Positions 8,211-16,881 are shown, numbered from the stretch's first letter. The stretch is 64,000 nt of DNA from Streptomyces sp. 1331.2 (GCF_900199205.1 NZ_OBMJ01000001.1:4591001-4655000), one strand, 5' to 3'. Translations and numbers: made by a program. The notes: a model not told the origin generated them from the sequence alone.

Positions 8211-9080
8211 ATGACCGCCCTCGACGAGACCGGCAGCGTCGGACCCTCCGCCCGGCTGCTCCAGCTGTTCGAGGGGCACCGGCTGACCCCGACCCAGCGC
8301 CGGATCGCGCACTCGCTGGTGCGGCACGCCACCGAGGCGCCGTTCCTGTCCAGCGTGGAGGTCGCCGAACTCGCCGGCGTCAGCCAGCCCTCCGTCACCC
8401 GCTTCGCCGTCGCGCTCGGGTACGACGGCTACCCGGCGCTGCGCAAGCAGCTGCGCGAACTCGGCGGCGGAGAACCCGCCGCGCCGGAGACCCCGGACGA
8501 CGCGGTGCGCAACGAACACCAGCAGGCCGTGCTCGCCGAGATCGAGCACCTGCGCCACCTCGCCGAACTCCTCGCCGACCCGGAGCCGATCATCCGGGCC
8601 GCCCGGCTGCTCGCCGCCTCCCGCCCGCTGCCCGTCCTCGGCCTGCGGGCCGCCTCGGCGCAGGCGCGCGGCTTCGCGTACTTCGCCGCCAAGGTGCACC
8701 CGGACATCCGGCTGCTGGACGAGGGCGGCAGCATGCTCGCCGACCGGCTGGAACAGGCCGCGGCGGCGGGCGCGACCGCTCTGCTCTGCTTCGCGCTGCC
8801 GCGCTATCCGCGGGAGCTGATGGACGCACTGACGGTGGCCCGCGAGTGCGGGCTGACCGTGCTGACCGTCGCCGACAGCGCCTTCGCGCCGGTCGCCAAG
8901 CTGTCCGACCTGATGCTGCCGGCCGCCGTCGGCACCGGGTTGGTCTTCGACACCGCGTGCGCGCCGATGATGCTCGGCCGGGTGCTGCTGCAGACCATGT
9001 GCGACGAACTCCCCGGCGCGGAGGCCCGGTTGGAGTCGATCGAGCAGTCGGCCGCGGCGCGCGGGCTCTTCTTGGAATAG
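8211..9080 (+). CDS. MurR/RpiR-family regulator with SIS domain
   Basis: 289 residues; the ATG has GGAGG 6 nt upstream, so an in-frame upstream extension is discarded. The N-terminal RpiR HTH (LSSVEVAELAGVSQPSVTRFAVALGYDGYPALRKQL, about 47-82) is followed by a SIS fold from about residue 130 to 270 (PVLGLRAASAQARGFAYFAAKVHPD). SIS domains bind phosphorylated sugars or related small molecules. Its place between hutH and hutU suggests it controls histidine degradation, which is inference. Its last codons lie inside a 16-bp tandem repeat. Confidence 0.88.
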   Translation: MTALDETGSVGPSARLLQLFEGHRLTPTQRRIAHSLVRHATEAPFLSSVEVAELAGVSQPSVTRFAVALGYDGYPALRKQLRELGGGEPAAPETPDDAVRNEHQQAVLAEIEHLRHLAELLADPEPIIRAARLLAASRPLPVLGLRAASAQARGFAYFAAKVHPDIRLLDEGGSMLADRLEQAAAAGATALLCFALPRYPRELMDALTVARECGLTVLTVADSAFAPVAKLSDLMLPAAVGTGLVFDTACAPMMLGRVLLQTMCDELPGAEARLESIEQSAAARGLFLE

Positions 9081-9136
9081 GCACAGCCTGGAATAGGCGC
9101 AGCCTGGAACAGGCGCAGCGTGGAGTAGACGCAGCT
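9073..9136 (+). repeat. 16-bp tandem repeat, four copies
   Basis: Four consecutive 16-bp units of the form TGGAATAGGCGCAGCC start at 9073, 9089, 9105 and 9121, followed by a partial fifth (TGGAGC). Units 1 and 2 differ at one base; units 3 and 4 are more diverged. The first unit contains the stop codon of the RpiR gene, so the array probably grew by slippage from the gene's 3' end. Confidence 0.9.
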
Positions 9137-9172
9137 TGGAGCGGCGGCGGGGGAGTAGTCGACACGAACCCG

Positions 9173-9197
9173 GGCATCCCCTACGGCAGGGGGTGCC
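9173..9197 (+). promoter_or_regulatory. Hairpin covering a ribosome-binding site
   Basis: GGCATCCCCT (9173-9182) pairs with AGGGGGTGCC (9188-9197) around a 5-nt loop, with one G-T wobble. The 3' arm contains AGGGGG, the likely Shine-Dalgarno for the ATG at 9202, so translation may depend on opening this stem. Confidence 0.5.
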
Positions 9198-9201
9198 GCC
9201 C

Positions 9202-9519
9202 ATGCGCGTGATCCACGAGATGAAGTTCGTCGCCCGCCTCTCCTCGGGTGCCGACGAATGGTCCTGCCCCGCCTGCGGACGCCGCGTCACCCTGCGGCGG
9301 CTGCCCGACCCCGAACTGACCGTCCTCGATCCGGGCGACGAGTCCGCCGTCCACGTCGGCGTCATCGAACCCGACGGCCGGGCCGCCGCCGAACGCTACG
9401 GCCTCGGCCCCGTCCAGAACATCCCCCGCCCGCCGGCCCCACCCACCCCCGACGCCGACGACCGCCGCTGGCTCGCCGAGATCGGCATCGACTGGGACGG
9501 CGGCGACGCGGCGGCGTGA
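9202..9519 (+). CDS. Small protein with CPxC knuckle, function unknown
   Basis: 105 residues from the ATG with AGGGGG 8 nt upstream. Near the N-terminus it has EWSCPACGRRVTLRR, one half of a zinc-ribbon-like site; there is no second Cys pair, so any zinc site would need a partner. The rest is acidic and proline-rich, ending DDRRWLAEIGIDWDGGDAAA. It is convergent with a Uma2-family gene, one base apart. I do not recognise the family. Confidence 0.6.
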   Translation: MRVIHEMKFVARLSSGADEWSCPACGRRVTLRRLPDPELTVLDPGDESAVHVGVIEPDGRAAAERYGLGPVQNIPRPPAPPTPDADDRRWLAEIGIDWDGGDAAA

Positions 9520-9520
9520 C

Positions 9521-10093
9521 TCAGCCGCGGGGCGCGTAGAGCGGAAGACCGGAGGTGTCCAGCTCGGCGGGCAGCGGCGAGGGCAGCGGAACGGGCTCGC
9601 CGTACTTGCCGTGCAGGACGCCCTGGTACTCGCCGTCGCGGGGGTGGGTGTGGAGTGCCCAGGCGCCCTTGCGGGGGTCGACCGCGAGGAGGACCGGTAC
9701 GCCTGCGAGCGCGTACCAGCTGGTCTTGGCGGCGATGAGGCTGATCCGCTCGGAGGTCGAAATGACCTCCACGGCCAGCTCGACATCGTGCGGGTCCGCC
9801 AGCCATTCGTCGTCGTCCTCCCAGTCGCGCGGCAGAACGACGAGGTCGGGTGTCGCGTAGTCCTCCGCATTGTCGGGCATGGCGATCGACGAGACCTCGT
9901 AGGCGCCGAGACCCGTCGGGAGCCCGGCGTCGAGCTGGCGGGACAGGCGCTTGGTGGTCCCCGCGTGCTTGCCGCGGGGTGTCGGGGGCATCACCAGGGT
10001 TCCCCCGATGATCTGGACGCGTAGTCCCGTGCGCCGCTCGATCTCCTCCGCCACATCCCGGAGTCTGCCGGGCCGCACGGTGATGGCCGTCAT
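9521..10093 (-). CDS. Uma2-family (DUF820) putative endonuclease
   Basis: 190 residues; ATG at 10093, preceded by a purine-rich GGAGCGGGGG stretch, and the in-frame extension upstream reads into the hutU promoter region. Uma2 proteins have a PD-(D/E)xK restriction-like fold. Matching elements are PDLVVLPRD, the Glu of ELAVEVISTSERISL, and Lys in AAKTSWYALAGVPVLLAVDPR. Actinobacterial genomes hold many such genes and their roles are unclear; none of the neighbours suggests one. Divergent from hutU. Confidence 0.85.
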   Translation of the reverse strand: MTAITVRPGRLRDVAEEIERRTGLRVQIIGGTLVMPPTPRGKHAGTTKRLSRQLDAGLPTGLGAYEVSSIAMPDNAEDYATPDLVVLPRDWEDDDEWLADPHDVELAVEVISTSERISLIAAKTSWYALAGVPVLLAVDPRKGAWALHTHPRDGEYQGVLHGKYGEPVPLPSPLPAELDTSGLPLYAPRG

Positions 10094-10211
10094 CGTGTCC
10101 CCCGCTCCTTGGCGCTGGGCCGAGTGGCTGGTGTTCGCCGGGTTCAGGCTAGCGCGCCAAGTCGGCCGGTGCCGTGGCTGATCGGATTGATTCGGGGTCT
10201 GGTCGAAAGCC

Positions 10212-10233
10212 GGTTGTTTAGTTATATTCAACC
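10212..10233. promoter_or_regulatory. Imperfect dyad in the hutU promoter region
   Basis: GGTTG...CAACC arms enclose an AT-rich core (whole 22 bp: 10212-10233; 7 of 9 arm bases pair). It lies 42 bp before the hutU start in the divergent space with the Uma2 gene. Candidate operator for hut regulation; the binding protein is unknown. Confidence 0.4.
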
Positions 10234-10275
10234 GAACCGAGCTTGAATGAATCCATCCGCAGAGAGGCCGGGACT

Positions 10276-11943
10276 ATGGTGCAGCAGGCGAGCGGGCCGC
10301 GCGAGGTGCGCGCGGCGCGTGGGACGGGGCTGACGGCGCAGGGGTGGCAGCAGGAGGCTGCCCTGCGGATGCTGATGAACAACCTCGACCCCGAGGTGGC
10401 CGAGCACCCGTCGAAGCTGGTGGTGTACGGCGGCACCGGCAAGGCCGCGCGGGACTGGCGCTCCTTCGACGCCATGGTGAAGACGCTGGAGGGCCTGAAG
10501 CAGGACGAGACCATGCTGGTCCAGTCCGGCCGCCCGGTCGGCGTCATGCAGACCCACGAGTGGGCGCCGCGCGTGCTGATCGCCAACTCCAACCTGGTCG
10601 GCGACTGGGCCAACTGGGAGGAGTTCCGCCGCCTGGAGAGCCTCGGGCTCACCATGTACGGCCAGATGACCGCCGGCTCCTGGATCTACATCGGCACCCA
10701 GGGCATCCTCCAGGGCACCTACGAGACCTTCGCCGCCGTCGCCAACAAGCGCTTCGACGGCACGCTGGAGGGCACCATCACCCTCACCGCCGGCCTCGGC
10801 GGGATGGGCGGCGCCCAGCCGCTGGCCGTCACCATGAACGGCGGCGTGGCGATCTGCATCGACTGCGACCCGTCCCGCATCGCCCGCCGGATCGAGCACC
10901 GCTACCTGGACGTCGAGGCCAAGAACCTCTCGCACGCCCTGGAGCTGGCCACCGCCGCCCGCGACAAGAAGCAGCCGCTCTCCATCGGTCTGCTCGGCAA
11001 CGCCGCCGAGCTCTTCCCGCAGCTGCTCGCGATGGACGCGCCGATCGACATCGTCACCGACCAGACCAGCGCCCACGACCCGCTCAGCTACCTGCCGATC
11101 GGCGTCGACTTCGACGACATGGCGGACTACGCGGCCGCCAAGCCCGCCGAGTTCACCCAGCGCTCGCGCGAGTCGATGGCCAAGCACGTCGAGGCCATGG
11201 TCGGCTTCCAGGACCGCGGCGCCGAGGTCTTCGACTACGGCAACTCCATCCGCGGCGAGGCCCAGCTGGCCGGCTACGACCGCGCCTTCGCCTTCCCCGG
11301 CTTCGTCCCCGCCTACATCCGGCCGCTGTTCTGCGAGGGCAAGGGCCCGTTCCGCTGGGCCGCGCTGTCCGGCGACCCGCAGGACATCCACAAGACCGAC
11401 AAGGCCGTCCTCGACCTGTTCCCGGAGAACGAGTCGCTGCACCGCTGGATCAAGATGGCCCAGGAGAAGGTGCACTTCCAGGGCCTGCCCGCGCGGATCT
11501 GCTGGCTCGGCTACGGCGAGCGCGACAAGGCCGGCGAGCGCTTCAACGACATGGTCGCCTCCGGCGAGCTGTCCGCGCCGATCGTCATCGGCCGCGACCA
11601 CCTGGACTGCGGCTCCGTCGCCTCCCCGTACCGGGAGACCGAGGCGATGCTCGACGGCTCGGACGCGATCGCCGACTGGCCGCTGCTCAACGCCATGGTC
11701 AACGTGGCCTCCGGCGCCTCCTGGGTCTCCATCCACCACGGCGGCGGCGTCGGCATCGGCCGCTCGATCCACGCCGGCCAGGTCACCGTCGCCGACGGCA
11801 CCGCGCTGGCCGGGGAGAAGATCCGCCGGGTGCTCACCAACGACCCGGGCATGGGCGTCATCCGGCACGTGGACGCCGGCTACGACCGTGCCGACGAGGT
11901 CGCCGCCGAGCGCGGGGTCCGCGTCCCGATGGGTGAGCTGTGA
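10276..11943 (+). CDS. hutU: Urocanate hydratase (urocanase)
   Basis: 555 residues from the ATG giving MVQQASGPREVRAARG; a TTG 33 bp upstream would add 11 non-conserved residues. It hydrates urocanate to 4-imidazolone-5-propanoate using tightly bound NAD+ as electrophile. Highly conserved urocanase stretches are visible: VVYGGTGKAARDW, MLVQSGRPVGVMQTHEWAPR, GSWIYIGTQGILQGTYETF and the NAD-loop TAGLGGMGGAQPLA. First gene of an overlapping unit: the next gene's GTG overlaps its stop (GTGA). Confidence 0.96.
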   Translation: MVQQASGPREVRAARGTGLTAQGWQQEAALRMLMNNLDPEVAEHPSKLVVYGGTGKAARDWRSFDAMVKTLEGLKQDETMLVQSGRPVGVMQTHEWAPRVLIANSNLVGDWANWEEFRRLESLGLTMYGQMTAGSWIYIGTQGILQGTYETFAAVANKRFDGTLEGTITLTAGLGGMGGAQPLAVTMNGGVAICIDCDPSRIARRIEHRYLDVEAKNLSHALELATAARDKKQPLSIGLLGNAAELFPQLLAMDAPIDIVTDQTSAHDPLSYLPIGVDFDDMADYAAAKPAEFTQRSRESMAKHVEAMVGFQDRGAEVFDYGNSIRGEAQLAGYDRAFAFPGFVPAYIRPLFCEGKGPFRWAALSGDPQDIHKTDKAVLDLFPENESLHRWIKMAQEKVHFQGLPARICWLGYGERDKAGERFNDMVASGELSAPIVIGRDHLDCGSVASPYRETEAMLDGSDAIADWPLLNAMVNVASGASWVSIHHGGGVGIGRSIHAGQVTVADGTALAGEKIRRVLTNDPGMGVIRHVDAGYDRADEVAAERGVRVPMGEL

Positions 11944-13145
11944 CGGCTCCTTCCTTCGAGGAGATGTGGGCGGAGCTGCTCCCCGTGGGCCGCTCCGCCT
12001 CCTCCGGCGGCTACCGCCGCTTCGCCTGGAACTCCGCCGACGCCGAGTGCCGCGCCTGGTTCGAGCAGCAGGCCCGCAGTCGCGGTCTGGCGTACGAGCT
12101 GGACCGCAACGGCAACCAGTGGGCCTGGCTGGGCGACCCGCAGGCCGGCGGGGCCGTCGTCACCGGCTCGCACCTGGACTCCGTCCCGGACGGCGGCGCC
12201 TTCGACGGCCCGCTCGGCGTGGTCTCCTCCTTCGCCGCGCTGGACGAACTCCGCGCCCGGGGAGCCGAGTTCACCCGGCCGCTGGCGATCGTCAACTTCG
12301 GTGACGAGGAAGGCGCCCGGTTCGGCGTGGCCTGCATCGGCTCCCGGCTGACGTCCGGCGTGCTCTCCCGCGAGGCCGCGTACCACCTGCGCGACGCCGG
12401 CGGCGTCCGGCTGCCCGACGCGATGGAGAAGGCGGGCTACGACCCGAGCGCGCTCGGCGCGGACGACGACCGGCTGGCCAGGATCGGCGCCTTCGTCGAA
12501 CTCCACGTCGAGCAGGGCCGCTACCTCGCCGAGGGGCAGCCGGTCGGCGTGGCCGGCGCGATCTGGCCGCACGGCCGCTGGCGGTTCGACTTCCACGGCG
12601 AGGCCAACCACGCCGGCACCACCCGGATCGAGGACCGCCGCGACCCGATGCTGACGTACGCCAACACCGTGCTCGCCGCCCGCAAGAAGGCGCGGCAGGC
12701 GGGCGCGCTGGCGACCTTCGGCAAGGTCGCCGTCGAGCCCAACGGCACCAACGCGATCGCCTCGCTGGTGCGCGGCTGGCTGGACTCCCGGGCCGCCGAC
12801 GAGCGCACCCTCACCGCGCTGGTCGCCGAGATCGAGCAGGCCGCCGCCGAGCGCGGCGAACGCGACGGCGTCCGGGTCGAGCTGACCCGCGAGTCCTACA
12901 CCCCGGTGGTGGAGTTCGACGGCCCGCTGCGCGACCGGCTCGCCAAGCTGCTGGACGCCCCGGTGCTGCCCACCGGCGCGGGACACGACGCCGGGATCCT
13001 GGCGTCCGCGATCCCGACCGCCATGCTGTTCGTGCGCAACCCCACCGGCGTCTCGCACTCCCCGGCCGAACACGCCGAGGAGGCCGACTGCCTGGCCGGG
13101 GTCGCCGCCCTCGCCGACGTACTGGAGGACCTGGCGTGTCATTGA
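11940..13145 (+). CDS. M20-family amidohydrolase, probable N-formylglutamate deformylase substitute
   Basis: 401 residues, GTG overlapping the hutU stop by 4 bp. It belongs to the allantoate amidohydrolase/N-carbamoyl-amino-acid hydrolase branch of M20 metallopeptidases: GSHLDSVPDGGAFDGPLGV (zinc His/Asp), FGDEEGARFG (Glu pair), ELHVEQG, HAGTT and a C-terminal SHSPAEH. By homology alone it would be called allantoate amidohydrolase (as such genes usually are), but it sits inside a hutU-hutF-hutI unit and no HutG is present. The step needing an enzyme is hydrolysis of N-formyl-L-glutamate, a similar amide bond, so that role is proposed. Family firm, substrate inferred. Confidence 0.85.
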   Translation: MTAPSFEEMWAELLPVGRSASSGGYRRFAWNSADAECRAWFEQQARSRGLAYELDRNGNQWAWLGDPQAGGAVVTGSHLDSVPDGGAFDGPLGVVSSFAALDELRARGAEFTRPLAIVNFGDEEGARFGVACIGSRLTSGVLSREAAYHLRDAGGVRLPDAMEKAGYDPSALGADDDRLARIGAFVELHVEQGRYLAEGQPVGVAGAIWPHGRWRFDFHGEANHAGTTRIEDRRDPMLTYANTVLAARKKARQAGALATFGKVAVEPNGTNAIASLVRGWLDSRAADERTLTALVAEIEQAAAERGERDGVRVELTRESYTPVVEFDGPLRDRLAKLLDAPVLPTGAGHDAGILASAIPTAMLFVRNPTGVSHSPAEHAEEADCLAGVAALADVLEDLACH

Positions 13146-14497
13146 CCGCTTCGGTGACGTACTGGGCGCAGTACGCATGGCTGCCGCACCCCAACGGGCC
13201 GGTGGTCGAGCCGGACGTGCTGATCACCACCGGCCCGGACGGGCGGATCGCCGCCGTCACCCCGGACAGCGGGCCCTGCCCGCCCGGGGCCGTCCGGCTG
13301 GAGGGCCTGGCCGTGCCCGGCCAGGCGAACGCCCACTCGCACGCCTTCCACCGGGCGCTGCGCGGGCACGTCCAGGTCGGCTCCGGCACCTTCTGGACCT
13401 GGCGCGACACCATGTACCGGTTCGCCGGCGCGCTCGACCCGGACAGCTACCTGGAGCTCGCCACCGCCGTCTACGCCGAGATGGCGCTGGCCGGGATCAC
13501 CGCCGTCGGCGAGTTCCACTACCTGCACCACGCGCCCGGCGGCGCCCGCTACGCCGACCCGAACGCGATGGGCGAGGCGCTGATCGAGGCCGCCGCCCGG
13601 GCCGGCATCCGGATCACCCTGCTGGACACCTGCTACCTGTCCTCCGGCTTCGGCGCCGAACCGACCAAGCCGCAGCTGCGCTTCAGCGACGGCGACGCCG
13701 ACGCCTGGGCCGAGCGGGCGGACGCGCTCAAGCCGCGCGAGCACGCCCGGATCGGTGCCGCCATCCACTCCGTCCGGGCCGTCCCCGCCGAGCAGTTGGG
13801 CACCGTCGCGCACTGGGCGGCGATGCGCCGGGCGCCGCTGCACGTCCACCTGTCCGAGCAGACCGCCGAGAACGACGCTTGCCTCGCCGCGCACGGCGTC
13901 ACCCCCACCCGGCTGCTCGCCGACCGCGGCGCGCTCGGCCCGCGCACCTCGGCCGTGCACGCCACCCACCTCACCGACGAGGACGTCAAGCTCCTCACCG
14001 ACTCCTCCACCACCGTCTGCATGTGCCCCACCACCGAACGGGACCTCGCGGACGGCATCGGCCCGGCCCGCAGGCTCGCCTCGGCGGGCAGCCCGATCAC
14101 CCTGGGCAGCGACAGCCACGCGGTGATCGACCCGTGGGAGGAGGCCCGGGCGCTGGAGCTGGACGAGCGGCTGCGCACCCAGACCCGCGGGCACTGGACG
14201 GCGAACGCGCTGCTGCGGGCCGGCACCGAGGACGGGCACGCCTCGCTCGGCTGGCCGGAGGCCGGGCGGATCGAGGCCGGGGCGCTCGCCGACTTCACGG
14301 TGATCGCGCTGGACTCCGTCCGTACGGCGGGCCCGCCGCCCCGGCTCGGCGCCGAGATCGCCGTCTTCGCGGCCTCGGCGGCGGACGTCCGGCACGTGGT
14401 GGTCGGCGGGCGGCACGTCGTCCGGGACGGCGTGCACCGGCTGGTGGCCGACGTGCCGGGGGCGCTGCGGTCCTCCATCGGCGCGCTGGGCTGCTGA
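13136..14497 (+). CDS. hutF: Formimidoylglutamate deiminase
   Basis: 453 residues, GTG overlapping the previous gene by 10 bp. An amidohydrolase-superfamily enzyme that converts N-formimidoyl-L-glutamate to N-formyl-L-glutamate and ammonia. Metal and catalytic motifs are in order: AHSHAFHR (about 66-73), HVHLSE, HATHLTDED and GSDSHAVIDPWEE. Family-length and intact. Use of HutF implies the deiminase/deformylase branch of histidine degradation rather than direct HutG cleavage. Confidence 0.93.
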   Translation: MSLTASVTYWAQYAWLPHPNGPVVEPDVLITTGPDGRIAAVTPDSGPCPPGAVRLEGLAVPGQANAHSHAFHRALRGHVQVGSGTFWTWRDTMYRFAGALDPDSYLELATAVYAEMALAGITAVGEFHYLHHAPGGARYADPNAMGEALIEAAARAGIRITLLDTCYLSSGFGAEPTKPQLRFSDGDADAWAERADALKPREHARIGAAIHSVRAVPAEQLGTVAHWAAMRRAPLHVHLSEQTAENDACLAAHGVTPTRLLADRGALGPRTSAVHATHLTDEDVKLLTDSSTTVCMCPTTERDLADGIGPARRLASAGSPITLGSDSHAVIDPWEEARALELDERLRTQTRGHWTANALLRAGTEDGHASLGWPEAGRIEAGALADFTVIALDSVRTAGPPPRLGAEIAVFAASAADVRHVVVGGRHVVRDGVHRLVADVPGALRSSIGALGC

Positions 14498-14532
14498 ATG
14501 TTGTTGTCCGACTCCCCTCGGAAGGCGTTGAC

Positions 14533-15708
14533 TTGAGCACCAGGACCACTGTGATCACGGGCATCGGCAGCCTGGTCACCAACGACCCCGGACAGGGGAC
14601 CGGGCCGCTCGGCCTGCTGACCGACGCGGCCGTGGTGGTCGACGGCGACACCGTCGCCTGGGTCGGCCCGGCGGCGCAGGCGCCGGCGGCGGACGAGCGC
14701 TTCGACGCCGAGGGCCGGGCCCTGCTGCCCGGCTTCGTCGACTCCCATGCTCACCTGGTGTTCGCCGGTGACCGCACCGCCGAGTTCAATGCCCGGATGT
14801 CCGGGCAGGCGTACTCGGCGGGCGGGATCCGGACGACGGTGGCGGCGACCCGGGCCGCCTCGGATGCGGAACTGGACGCCAACCTGGCCCGGTTCGTCCG
14901 GGAGGCGCTGCGCCAGGGCACCACCACCATCGAGTGCAAGTCCGGCTACGGGCTGACGGTGGAGGACGAGGCGCGGGCGCTGCGGATTGCCGCTGGGTAC
15001 ACCCCGGAGACGACGTACCTGGGGGCGCACGTGGTGGCGCCCGAGTACGCGGAGGACCCGGCGGGGTACGTGGAGCTGGTGACCGGCGAGATGCTGGACG
15101 CCTGTGCGCCGCACGCCCGTTGGGTGGACGTGTTCTGCGAGAAGGGCGCCTTCGACGGCGACCAGGCGCGGGCTGTTTTGACGGCGGGGATCGAGAAGGG
15201 CCTCACGCCGAGGGTGCACGCCAACCAGCTCACGTACGGGCCGGGCGTGCAGCTCGCGGTGGAGCTGGGGGCTGCCTCGGCGGACCACTGCACCCACCTG
15301 ACGGACGAGGACGTGGCGGCGCTGGCGGGCTCGGCGACGGTCGCCACGCTGCTGCCGGGCGCGGAGTTCTCGACGCGGGCCGAGTACCCGAGCGGGCGGA
15401 GGCTGTTGGACGCGGGCGCGGTGGTCGCGCTCTCGACGGACTGCAACCCGGGGTCGAGCTTTACGAGTTCGATGGCGTTCTGTATTGCCGTCGCGGTGCG
15501 GGAGATGGGCATGACCCCGGACGAGGCCGTGTGGGCGGCCACGGCGGGCGGCGCCCACGCCCTGCGGCGCACGGATGTGGGGGTCGTGGCGGTGGGCGCG
15601 CGGGCCGACCTGCTGCTGCTGGATGCCCCGTCGCACGTTCACCTGGCCTACCGCCCGGGCGTCCCGCTGACGGCCGCAGTCTGGCGCGCGGGCGTCCGGG
15701 AGGTCTGA
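14533..15708 (+). CDS. hutI: Imidazolonepropionase
   Basis: 391 residues from a TTG with GGAAGG 8 nt upstream; a GTG at 14551 is a second option. Hydrolyses imidazolone propanoate to formimidoylglutamate. Motifs: FVDSHAHLVFAGDR (metal HxH), ECKSGYGL, HANQLTYGPGVQLAVELGAASADHCTHL and STDCNPGSS. Last gene of the hut unit, followed by a 12-bp-stem terminator. Its last 34 bp occur again in degenerate form 2.7 kb downstream. The second half of the gene is richer in G-ending codons than the first. Confidence 0.95.
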   Translation: MSTRTTVITGIGSLVTNDPGQGTGPLGLLTDAAVVVDGDTVAWVGPAAQAPAADERFDAEGRALLPGFVDSHAHLVFAGDRTAEFNARMSGQAYSAGGIRTTVAATRAASDAELDANLARFVREALRQGTTTIECKSGYGLTVEDEARALRIAAGYTPETTYLGAHVVAPEYAEDPAGYVELVTGEMLDACAPHARWVDVFCEKGAFDGDQARAVLTAGIEKGLTPRVHANQLTYGPGVQLAVELGAASADHCTHLTDEDVAALAGSATVATLLPGAEFSTRAEYPSGRRLLDAGAVVALSTDCNPGSSFTSSMAFCIAVAVREMGMTPDEAVWAATAGGAHALRRTDVGVVAVGARADLLLLDAPSHVHLAYRPGVPLTAAVWRAGVREV

Positions 15709-15709
15709 G
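15676..15709 (+). repeat. hutI 3'-end repeat, original copy
   Basis: This stretch encodes the HutI C-terminus and stop. GCAGTCTGGCG at its start and TCCGGGAGGTCTGAG at its end recur, same order and spacing (one-base indel between), at 18417-18451. See the second copy. Confidence 0.7.
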
Positions 15710-15722
15710 TCCCTGAGCACTT

Positions 15723-15762
15723 CACGTCGCCCCGTTGAGCCAGTGCTCGGCGGGGCGACGTG
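15723..15762 (+). terminator. Terminator after hutI
   Basis: CACGTCGCCCCG (15723-15734) and CGGGGCGACGTG (15751-15762) form a perfect 12-bp stem with a 16-nt loop, just after the hutI stop and before a convergent methyltransferase. It can serve both strands. Confidence 0.8.
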
Positions 15763-15774
15763 CTTCCTAGGCCG

Positions 15775-16542
15775 TCAGGGCTGACGGTAGGCGCGGACGA
15801 GCAGGGTGTCGGCAGCGCGTTCACTCGGTTCGGCGGGAGGGAGCCGGTCGACACTGATCTTCGTGAACCCCGCCTCGTCCAACAACTTCGTCCAGACAGT
15901 CTCCTGGAGAACCCAGCGGCGCATCGTTGCCGGGGTGCCGTCCGGAATGCGGGCCGGAACGTCGGCGTGCCGGACGTCCGGCTCAGCGGGGGCTCCGCCG
16001 AGGTACTGGCCCAAGGTGGAGGCGACCAGCAGTCCGCCGGGTCGCAGGGCGCGGGCAGCGGCCGGGAGCAGCCGGCGGGGGTCGGTGAAGTCGAGGCTGC
16101 CGAACACCGAGTAGAGCACGTCGTACTCGTCCGGATGCGCGTCCAGGTGCGCGGTCGCGTCGGCGTGCACCGTGTGCAGGCGCGGGGCGAGGTGGCCGTA
16201 GAGGTCGCAGGCCATCGCGTGCTGGGCGGGGGAGGCGTCGATGGCATCGACCCGGGCCGGGGCGTGGTGGGCGACAAGGTGCGCGGCATGACGGGCGGCG
16301 CCCGCGCCGAGGTTGGCCACGACGAGGCCGGTGAGGTCACCCAGCACCTCGACTCCTGGCCCGCTGTCCTGGGCCCAGACCCAGTGGAAGGTGCCGGGGA
16401 CGGTCCGGTCGCTCTCGGCGCGGGCACGGCCGTAGTGGTGCCAGAAGTCCGGCACGACAGTTTGAGCAGGGAGGAGGTCGTTGTCACCCGGGTCATACTC
16501 GCGCCCGGTGTACGTCGGCGCCGGGGTTTGGGTGAACTCCAC
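15775..16542 (-). CDS. Class I SAM-dependent methyltransferase
   Basis: 255 residues. Rossmann motif I is VVANLGAGAARHAAHL (about 73-88), with the SAM-binding acidic residue in VDAIDASPAQ, motif II/III around DEYDVLYSVFGSLDF and ALRPGGLLVASTL. The YDPGDNDLLPAQTVVPDFWHHYGRARAESD N-terminus is a substrate-side cap. Substrate unknown. It is the first gene of the block bracketed by the hutI 3'-end repeats and converges on hutI. Confidence 0.85.
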   Translation of the reverse strand: MEFTQTPAPTYTGREYDPGDNDLLPAQTVVPDFWHHYGRARAESDRTVPGTFHWVWAQDSGPGVEVLGDLTGLVVANLGAGAARHAAHLVAHHAPARVDAIDASPAQHAMACDLYGHLAPRLHTVHADATAHLDAHPDEYDVLYSVFGSLDFTDPRRLLPAAARALRPGGLLVASTLGQYLGGAPAEPDVRHADVPARIPDGTPATMRRWVLQETVWTKLLDEAGFTKISVDRLPPAEPSERAADTLLVRAYRQP

Positions 16543-16596
16543 CCTTCCGGGTTGCGGTGGCCCCGGAATGAACCTGGCGCCACCGCAACTGTCCGG

Positions 16597-16881
16597 TCAG
16601 TGCGAGTCGTTGCCGGGGTGGCAGGGGCTGCACTTGGCGGCATCCGCCCACAGCGGCAGGTCCAGATCCCAGCCGTCTGCGGCGATCAGCTGGGCCGTGC
16701 GCAGCACCGTGCCGTCGTTCTTGTACTCGACGGCCGGCACGTGGTGCAGGAAGTGGCCGTCGTCGGATCCCGGCACACCGCCCAGGCGCCGGGCGAGCTC
16801 CTGTGGCGTGATGCCTCGGGCAAACACGATGCCGTACCGCCAGTCGTCGCAGTCGACCAGCCACCGAAGACCGTCACCCAT
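16597..16881 (-). CDS. Small DUF6461-like protein
   Basis: 94 residues from the ATG at 16881. MGDGLRWLVDCDDWRYGIVFARGITPQELARRLGG resembles the N-terminal part of DUF6461-type proteins common in streptomycetes, which are usually longer; the abrupt end KCSPCHPGNDSH suggests truncation. It lies in the block between the two hutI 3'-end copies. No function can be assigned. Confidence 0.5.
   Translation of the reverse strand: MGDGLRWLVDCDDWRYGIVFARGITPQELARRLGGVPGSDDGHFLHHVPAVEYKNDGTVLRTAQLIAADGWDLDLPLWADAAKCSPCHPGNDSH

Noticed and set aside
14946..15572. Further minus-strand frame within hutI
   Set aside because: Shadow of the coding strand; no start signals.
13633..15720. A 695-codon minus-strand frame
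   Set aside because: Antisense to hutF and hutI, with no recognisable domain.
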